A DNA stretch of 64,000 nt from Clavibacter sepedonicus (GTDB lineage: Bacteria; Actinomycetota; Actinomycetes; Actinomycetales; Microbacteriaceae): NCBI RefSeq assembly GCF_000069225.1, contig NC_010407.1:2418001-2482000 (forward strand), given 5' to 3'. Shown one piece after another: positions 59,913 through 64,000 of the stretch. The position numbers and the translations under genes are program-made. Position 1 is the stretch's first letter, and each line of letters begins with the position of its first letter. The notes below the pieces were generated by a model. It was not told where the DNA came from and did not search any database. It saw only the letters and a list, made by a program, of their open reading frames with translations.

Positions 59913-60875
59913 TCATGACGTTGGTGACACTCGGGCCGCGGGCGTGAGCCCGTGGCTTGAGTGGATTCGTTCAGTGTTGTAGTGCTCGATGAAGGGGTCA
60001 AGCGCGTCGGCCCGGTGTTGGTTGCCGGTGAAGGGTTGCCGGTAGGCCCACTCGGTCGCGAGGGTCCGGTTGAAGCGCTCGACCTTGCCGTTCTGCCAGG
60101 GGCAGTGCGGGCGGATGAACTTCTGCCGCGCGCCCAGGTCCTGGACGGCGTTCTTGAACACGGTCGAGTGCCGGTAGGCGAACGCGTTGTCCGTGATGAC
60201 CCGCTCGATCCGGGTGATCCCGCGCCCGGCGAAGTACGCCGCTGCGCGGGTCAGGAACCCGGCCGCGGTCGCGCCTTTCTCATCGGGATGGATCTCCGCG
60301 TAGGCGAGACGGGTGTGGTCATCGACCGCGGCATGGACGTAATCGAACCCGATCCCGCGGCCGCGGACCTGCTCGCTGCGCCCGTGGACCCGCCAGCCGC
60401 CTCCGTCCGGGATCCTCCCGAGCTTCTTCACGTCCACGTGGATCAGATCACCCGGATGCTCGTGCTCATACCGGTGCGCCGTTGACCGGGATGCCCGGAT
60501 CACGGCCCCGGTGACGGGGTCCAACCATGCCAACGGCGGCGCCCCGTGCCGGCGCAGGATGCGGGAGATCGTACGGGATGGAACACCTGTCACCGGCGCC
60601 AGCCGCGCAGGACCCGCCCGCAACTGGGCCCGCGCTTCCAGCACGGCCCGTTCCCGCTCCGGGCTCGTTCGCCTCGGTACTGACCGGGGCCGCGATGACC
60701 GATCCGTCAGCCCTCGCAGCCCCTCGGCACGGAACCGGTTCACCCATCGATGCGCGCACTGCCGCGACACCCCCAGCTCCCGCGCGACGTGCGCGACCGG
60801 CCGACGATCCTCCACCACCCGCCGCACGAGGAGAACCCTCCCGTGAACCGTCAGACGAGCATTACCGTGGGACAT
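59913..60875 (-). CDS. IS481-family transposase, type A (copy 2)
   Basis: 320 residues, intact. The motifs are as in copy 1 (IHVDVKKLGRIPDGGG, VITDNAFAYR, WQNGKVERFNRT). Differences from copy 1 are AGRG for AGHG, STVF for STAF and FTGN for FTSN, none in the DDE triad. It faces the CoA-binding gene, so read-through from that gene makes antisense RNA. Confidence 0.95.
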   Translation of the reverse strand: MSHGNARLTVHGRVLLVRRVVEDRRPVAHVARELGVSRQCAHRWVNRFRAEGLRGLTDRSSRPRSVPRRTSPERERAVLEARAQLRAGPARLAPVTGVPSRTISRILRRHGAPPLAWLDPVTGAVIRASRSTAHRYEHEHPGDLIHVDVKKLGRIPDGGGWRVHGRSEQVRGRGIGFDYVHAAVDDHTRLAYAEIHPDEKGATAAGFLTRAAAYFAGRGITRIERVITDNAFAYRHSTVFKNAVQDLGARQKFIRPHCPWQNGKVERFNRTLATEWAYRQPFTGNQHRADALDPFIEHYNTERIHSSHGLTPAARVSPTS

Positions 60876-60876
60876 C

Positions 60877-60929
60877 GAGGCCTCCTGGCGATGGTTGAAC
60901 TGAACAGCTCCATCAAGCCAGGAGGCCTC
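60877..60929 (-). promoter_or_regulatory. Inverted repeat covering the transposase ribosome site (type A copy 2)
   Basis: Arms 60877-60889 and 60917-60929 are perfect 13-bp complements. The inner arm contains AGGAGG before the ATG at 60875. Sequence as in copy 1. Confidence 0.65.
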
Positions 60930-61022
60930 TTCACACGCCCCGAAGTGTCACCAACGTCATGGCCGAGTACAGCTAGCGGAGCCCGCCGGATCCCGTCGGG
61001 CGCACGACGACGCCCGTCCGCG

Positions 61023-61532
61023 TCACCAGCCGAGCGTGCCCGGCGCGCCCTTGAACGGGCCGACCACGCGCGGCGTGATCCAGCCGCCGTAGAAGTCGCC
61101 CTCCTGCGCCTCGACCACGACGCCGTCGACCGTGATGCGGTCCATCCGCGAGGGGTACACGGCGATCCTGTCGGCGAGCACCTCGAAGCCGCGCGTGGGC
61201 GACGGGTACCACCACGCAGCACGGTCGGCCGTGACCCCGCCCGCGGTGATGGTGAGGTACGACGCCTCCCCCTTGTACTCGCACCACGACCGGCCGGCCG
61301 CGGACGAGAGGACCCCGGCGGCGAAGTCGGCGGAGGGCAGGTAGTAGACGGGCGGGTGGCTGGTCTCGAGCACCCGCACCGCGGATCGGCTGTCGGCGAC
61401 GACGCGGCCGCCGAGCTCGATCACGACGCGCTCGCCGCTCGGATCCACCCGCGGCGGACGCGGGTAGTCCCACACCGACTCTTGCCCGTCGCCGGGGATC
61501 TCGCGGGGACGTCGGGCCGGGGGGATGCGCAT
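61023..61532 (-). CDS. DUF427-domain protein
   Basis: 169 residues. The conserved DUF427 core is clear: VVIELGGRVVADSRSAVRVL, ETSHPPVYYLPSADF, SWCEYKGEASYLTI and WWYPSPTRGF, then FYGGWITPRVVGPFKG. The family is a small beta-rich fold of unknown activity, widespread in actinobacteria. It stands alone next to IS type A copy 2, which ends 46 bp from its stop codon. Confidence 0.88.
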   Translation of the reverse strand: MRIPPARRPREIPGDGQESVWDYPRPPRVDPSGERVVIELGGRVVADSRSAVRVLETSHPPVYYLPSADFAAGVLSSAAGRSWCEYKGEASYLTITAGGVTADRAAWWYPSPTRGFEVLADRIAVYPSRMDRITVDGVVVEAQEGDFYGGWITPRVVGPFKGAPGTLGW

Positions 61533-61716
61533 GCGCCGACGGTACCGCGGGTGGCTGAGCGCCCGGATCCCGCGGCGGGACGGGCCCGGCGCCCCCGTCC
61601 GGTAAAGACGTATCCACTAAACGTTTTTGCACGAATGGTCCCTACAGTGCTTGACTGGGAGTCGTCCACCCGCATTCGGGTGTCACACAGCACGAAATCT
61701 TCGAGGAGTAACGCAC

Positions 61717-61977
61717 ATGGGCATCATCGGTTTTCTGGTTCTGGGTCTGATCGCCGGAGCGCTCGCCAAGCTGATCCTCCCGGGCAAGCAGGGTGGCGGA
61801 ATCATCGTCACGCTGATCCTGGGCGTCGTCGGGGCCTTCCTCGGTGGCTTCATCGGCAGCGCGCTCTTCAACAAGGGCGTCGACAGCTTCGACCTCGGGT
61901 CGCTCGCGCTCGCCATCGTCGGCGCGATCATCGTCCTGCTGGTCTACGGCGCGATCGTCGGTCGCAAGAAGGCCTAG
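61717..61977 (+). CDS. GlsB/YeaQ/YmgE-family stress membrane protein
   Basis: 86 residues with three transmembrane segments (MGIIGFLVLGLIAGALAKLI, GGGIIVTLILGVVGAFLGGF and LALAIVGAIIVLLVYGAIVG). The Gly-rich pattern ALAKLILPGKQGGG is the transglycosylase-associated/YeaQ signature; these proteins accumulate under stress. The ATG at 61717 has GAGGAG 8 nt upstream. The 180 bp before it are AT-richer than the rest, as for a regulated promoter. A strong hairpin follows. Confidence 0.9.
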   Translation: MGIIGFLVLGLIAGALAKLILPGKQGGGIIVTLILGVVGAFLGGFIGSALFNKGVDSFDLGSLALAIVGAIIVLLVYGAIVGRKKA

Positions 61978-61992
61978 TCCTTCCTGCATCGC

Positions 61993-62037
61993 GGAGCCCC
62001 CGTCGCCCGACCCACGCGGTCCGGCGGCGGGGGCTCC
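61993..62037 (+). terminator. Hairpin terminator after the GlsB-like gene
   Basis: GGAGCCCCCGTCGCC pairs with GGCGGCGGGGGCTCC (one mismatch in 15 bp), loop 15 nt, beginning 16 bp after the stop and ending in CTTG. Confidence 0.68.
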
Positions 62038-62085
62038 TTGCATGTCGGACTCCTGATCCGGGCGGGTCGCGCCCCCGGCTCTGCC

Positions 62086-62091
62086 TACGAT
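62086..62091 (+). promoter_or_regulatory. -10 box, leaderless type (poly-serine protein)
   Basis: TACGAT ends 6 nt before the ATG at 62098. Confidence 0.47.
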
Positions 62092-62097
62092 GACCGC

Positions 62098-62790
62098 ATG
62101 CCCGACGCCGTCGCCCCGCCCTCCTCCTCCTCCTCCTCCTCCTCCTCCTCCTCCTCCTCCCGCTCCCGCACCGCCGCCGTCCTCGTCGCGGTCGCGCTGC
62201 CGCCCCTGGCCCTCGCGGCCGCCGGCCTGTCGCACCCCGACCATCTGACCGACGACACCGCGATGCACTGGCGCGACATGCACATCGCCCTGCTGCCCGT
62301 CTTCCCGCTGCTCGCGATCGCGCCGATCCTCCTCACGCGCCGCCACGACCGCCGCCTCGGCATCGTCGCGATTGTCCTCGGGTTCGCCTACGCCGTCTGC
62401 TACCAGGCGCTCGACATCCTCGCGGGCATCGCGGCGGGCGCCCTCCAGCTCGAGGGCGGCCAGGGCGTCATCACCATGTACGGCCTCGCGGACGACATCG
62501 TCGTCACGGGCGTCTGGTCGTACGTCGCCGTCACCGTGCTGGCGAGCGCGCTCGTGATCCGGCATGCGGGGCTCCTGGCGCTGCCGGGCGCGGCGATCGC
62601 CGTGGTCGCGGCCGTCTCGTTCGTCGACAGCCACATCTTCTTCCCGCGCGGGGTGATCACCATGCTCGGCCTCGCGATCGGCTGGACCTGGCTGGCGCTC
62701 GCGTCGCGCGGACCGGCACGCCCCGGGGCCACCGCGTCCACCGGCTCGGCGAGCGCCCCCGCGGCCGACCGCGCGGAGGCGGCGGCATAG
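62098..62790 (+). CDS. Membrane protein with N-terminal poly-serine tract
   Basis: 230 residues. After MPDAVAPP come 13 consecutive Ser, all TCC codons, then a basic hinge and about six transmembrane helices (TAAVLVAVALPPLALAAAGL, DMHIALLPVFPLLAIAPILL, LGIVAIVLGFAYAVCYQALD, WSYVAVTVLASALVIRHAGL, GAAIAVVAAVSFVDSHIFFP and VITMLGLAIGWTWLALAS). Family not recognised, although similar unnamed proteins are common in actinobacteria. A TACGAT box 6 nt upstream fixes the ATG. The Ser tract is cytoplasmic and may vary in length. Confidence 0.75.
   Translation: MPDAVAPPSSSSSSSSSSSSSRSRTAAVLVAVALPPLALAAAGLSHPDHLTDDTAMHWRDMHIALLPVFPLLAIAPILLTRRHDRRLGIVAIVLGFAYAVCYQALDILAGIAAGALQLEGGQGVITMYGLADDIVVTGVWSYVAVTVLASALVIRHAGLLALPGAAIAVVAAVSFVDSHIFFPRGVITMLGLAIGWTWLALASRGPARPGATASTGSASAPAADRAEAAA
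62122..62160 (+). repeat. TCC trinucleotide microsatellite (13 units)
   Basis: Thirteen perfect TCC codons in a row inside the coding start of the membrane protein. The tract is uninterrupted, so slipped-strand length change would add or remove Ser without a frameshift. Confidence 0.95.
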
Positions 62791-62793
62791 TCT
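62788..62793 (+). promoter_or_regulatory. -10 box, leaderless type (sdaA)
   Basis: TAGTCT ends 6 nt before the ATG at 62800. Its TAG is also the stop codon of the upstream gene (62788-62790). Confidence 0.47.
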
Positions 62794-62799
62794 GACGGG

Positions 62800-64000
62800 A
62801 TGACAGCGTACGTCTCGGCACTCGACCTCTTCTCCATCGGGATCGGGCCGTCGAGCTCGCACACCGTCGGCCCCATGCGCGCGGCGCTGCTCTTCGCCGA
62901 GGAGTGCCAGGCGTCGCCGCGGTTCACGGAGATCGCGCGCGTCACCGTGCGGCTGTACGGCTCGCTCGGCGCGACCGGGCTCGGACACGGCACGCCCGAC
63001 GCGGTCGTCGCGGGGCTCGCGGGCCTCGCGCCCGAGACGTGCGATCCGGACGAGGTGCGCGGCCGCTGGTCCGGGCTCGGCGAGGGCGTCGACGTGCCGC
63101 TCGCGGGGATCCACCCGGTGCGCATGGTGGGCCGCGACCTCACGTTCGAGCCGTTCACGCGCCTCCCCCGGCATCCCAACGCGATGCACCTGGCCGCGCT
63201 CGACGCCGACGGCGGCACGGTGCTCGAGAGCACGTGGTTCTCGGTCGGCGGCGGCTTCGTGCTGCGCGAGGACCAGGCGCCGTCCGCCGTGCTGCCCACG
63301 GGGCTCCCGCACTCCTTCTCCAACGCCGACGAGCTCATCGAGCTGGCCGAGACCACAGGGCGCTCCATCGCCGACGTCGCGCGCGACACCGAGGAGTCGA
63401 TCCACGGATCCCGCCGCGCGGTCGCCGGGCTCGACGCGATCTGGGACGCGATGGCCGCGTGCGTGACCGCGGGGCTCGGCGGCCAGGGCACGCTGCCGGG
63501 TGGGCTCAACGTGCGGCGGCGGGCGGCGCGCGTCGCGTCGCAGCTGGCCTCGATCGACGCCGAGGGCACGCGCGACACGTCGCACGAGTGGCTGCACGCG
63601 TTCGCGCTCGCGGTGAACGAGGAGAACGCGTCCGGCGGGCGCGTGGTCACTGCACCCACGAACGGCGCGGCCGGCATCATCCCCGCGGTCGGCTCCTACT
63701 ACCTGCGGTTCGTGCCGGGCGCCGACCGCGACGGGATCCGCGACTACCTCCTCACTGCGACCGCCATCGGGTCGCTCGTGAAGGCCAACGCGTCCATCTC
63801 GGGCGCGGAGGCCGGCTGCCAGGGCGAGGTCGGCACGGCGTGCGCGATGGCGGCGGGCGCCCTCTGCGCGGTGCTCGGCGGATCCCCGCGGCAGGTCGAG
63901 AACGCGGCCGAGATCGCGATGGAGCACCACCTCGGCCTCACGTGCGATCCCGTGGGCGGGCTCGTGCAGATCCCGTGCATCGAGCGCAACGCGATCGCCG
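62800..64000 (+). CDS. sdaA: L-serine ammonia-lyase (partial, runs off the window)
   Basis: 400 residues visible, no stop before the right edge. One-chain iron-sulfur enzyme that deaminates L-serine to pyruvate. The N-terminal beta domain starts [20 protein letters not shown], the family signature. The alpha domain has [14 protein letters not shown] and the cluster cysteines in [16 protein letters not shown] and [12 protein letters not shown]. About 55-60 residues should remain outside. The ATG lies 9 bp after the stop of the poly-serine gene, and the -10 box TAGTCT uses that stop codon. Confidence 0.95.
   Translation, partial: MTAYVSALDLFSIGIGPSSSHTVGPMRAALLFAEECQASPRFTEIARVTVRLYGSLGATGLGHGTPDAVVAGLAGLAPETCDPDEVRGRWSGLGEGVDVPLAGIHPVRMVGRDLTFEPFTRLPRHPNAMHLAALDADGGTVLESTWFSVGGGFVLREDQAPSAVLPTGLPHSFSNADELIELAETTGRSIADVARDTEESIHGSRRAVAGLDAIWDAMAACVTAGLGGQGTLPGGLNVRRRAARVASQLASIDAEGTRDTSHEWLHAFALAVNEENASGGRVVTAPTNGAAGIIPAVGSYYLRFVPGADRDGIRDYLLTATAIGSLVKANASISGAEAGCQGEVGTACAMAAGALCAVLGGSPRQVENAAEIAMEHHLGLTCDPVGGLVQIPCIERNAIA

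Larger units (their letters stand above)
59903..60972 (-). mobile_element. IS481-family insertion sequence, type A copy 2
   Basis: 1070 bp with CTAG at 59899-59902 (stop of the CoA-binding gene) and 60973-60976. Ends match copy 1 at 9436-10505. The orientation is the same as copy 1, so the two form direct repeats about 50 kb apart. Only scattered single-base differences separate them. Confidence 0.92.

Noticed and set aside
1..64000. tRNA, rRNA, CRISPR arrays, attachment sites, replication origin
   Set aside because: No T-loop-like GGTTCRANNCC contexts, regular spaced repeats, rRNA-like sequence or DnaA-box clusters were seen on reading both strands.

Overview
The window is 64 kb of high-GC actinobacterial chromosome. 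Dense coding, GTG and TTG starts, short 4-bp gene overlaps, SufS-SufU, MetG-TatD-RsmA-IspE, Pmt/RsmI and four IS481-type elements resembling the Clavibacter IS1121/IS1122 group point to Microbacteriaceae, most likely Clavibacter. The IS load and four frameshifted genes would fit the decaying genome of C. sepedonicus, but the species call is inference. No rRNA, tRNA or CRISPR array was found.

Layout. 0-2.1 kb: frameshifted LOG-type phosphoribohydrolase and frameshifted LacI regulator, then chorismate mutase. 2.2-9.4 kb: Ohr peroxidase; a serine hydrolase/histidine kinase/response regulator operon; VOC and GNAT proteins. 9.4-10.5 kb: IS type A, copy 1. 10.5-19 kb: CopC, SufS-SufU, a ChaB-like protein, two zinc-ribbon proteins with predicted nuclease folds, an APC permease and UspA. 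19.2-21.3 kb: a PD-(D/E)XK-like protein and IS type B, copy 1. 21.4-26.8 kb: transporter, then ispE, rsmA, tatD and metG. 26.8-28.5 kb: an island of small unknown genes and a secreted four-cysteine protein. 28.5-39.8 kb: 2-methylcitrate cycle genes prpC and prpB-prpD on one strand, with a 7.7-kb block between them that carries the Hen1-Pnkp RNA repair operon. 39.9-46.9 kb: GNAT, a secreted tyrosine phosphatase overlapping a class F sortase, FUSC and EamA transporters, a CGNR regulator. 46.9-47.9 kb: IS type B, copy 2. 48-57.7 kb: rsmI, DoxX with an upstream operator, a GH13 glucosyltransferase-like enzyme, pmt, a YeiH-type exporter, VOC plus WYL regulator. 57.8-64 kb: frameshifted metY reading into a CoA-binding protein, IS type A copy 2, DUF427, a GlsB-like protein, a poly-serine membrane protein and the 5' part of L-serine ammonia-lyase.

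Three themes run through the window. First, all four IS copies sit in CTAG sites with CTAG duplicated; in three cases that CTAG contains the TAG stop codon of a neighbouring gene. Both IS types carry a 13-bp inverted repeat whose inner arm holds the transposase Shine-Dalgarno sequence. Second, about fifteen genes have a TANNNT hexamer ending 5-7 nt before the start codon, as expected for leaderless mRNAs. Third, the Hen1-Pnkp cassette is a complete RNA end-healing, sealing and 3'-methylation module, and it appears to split an actinobacterial prpDBC gene set.
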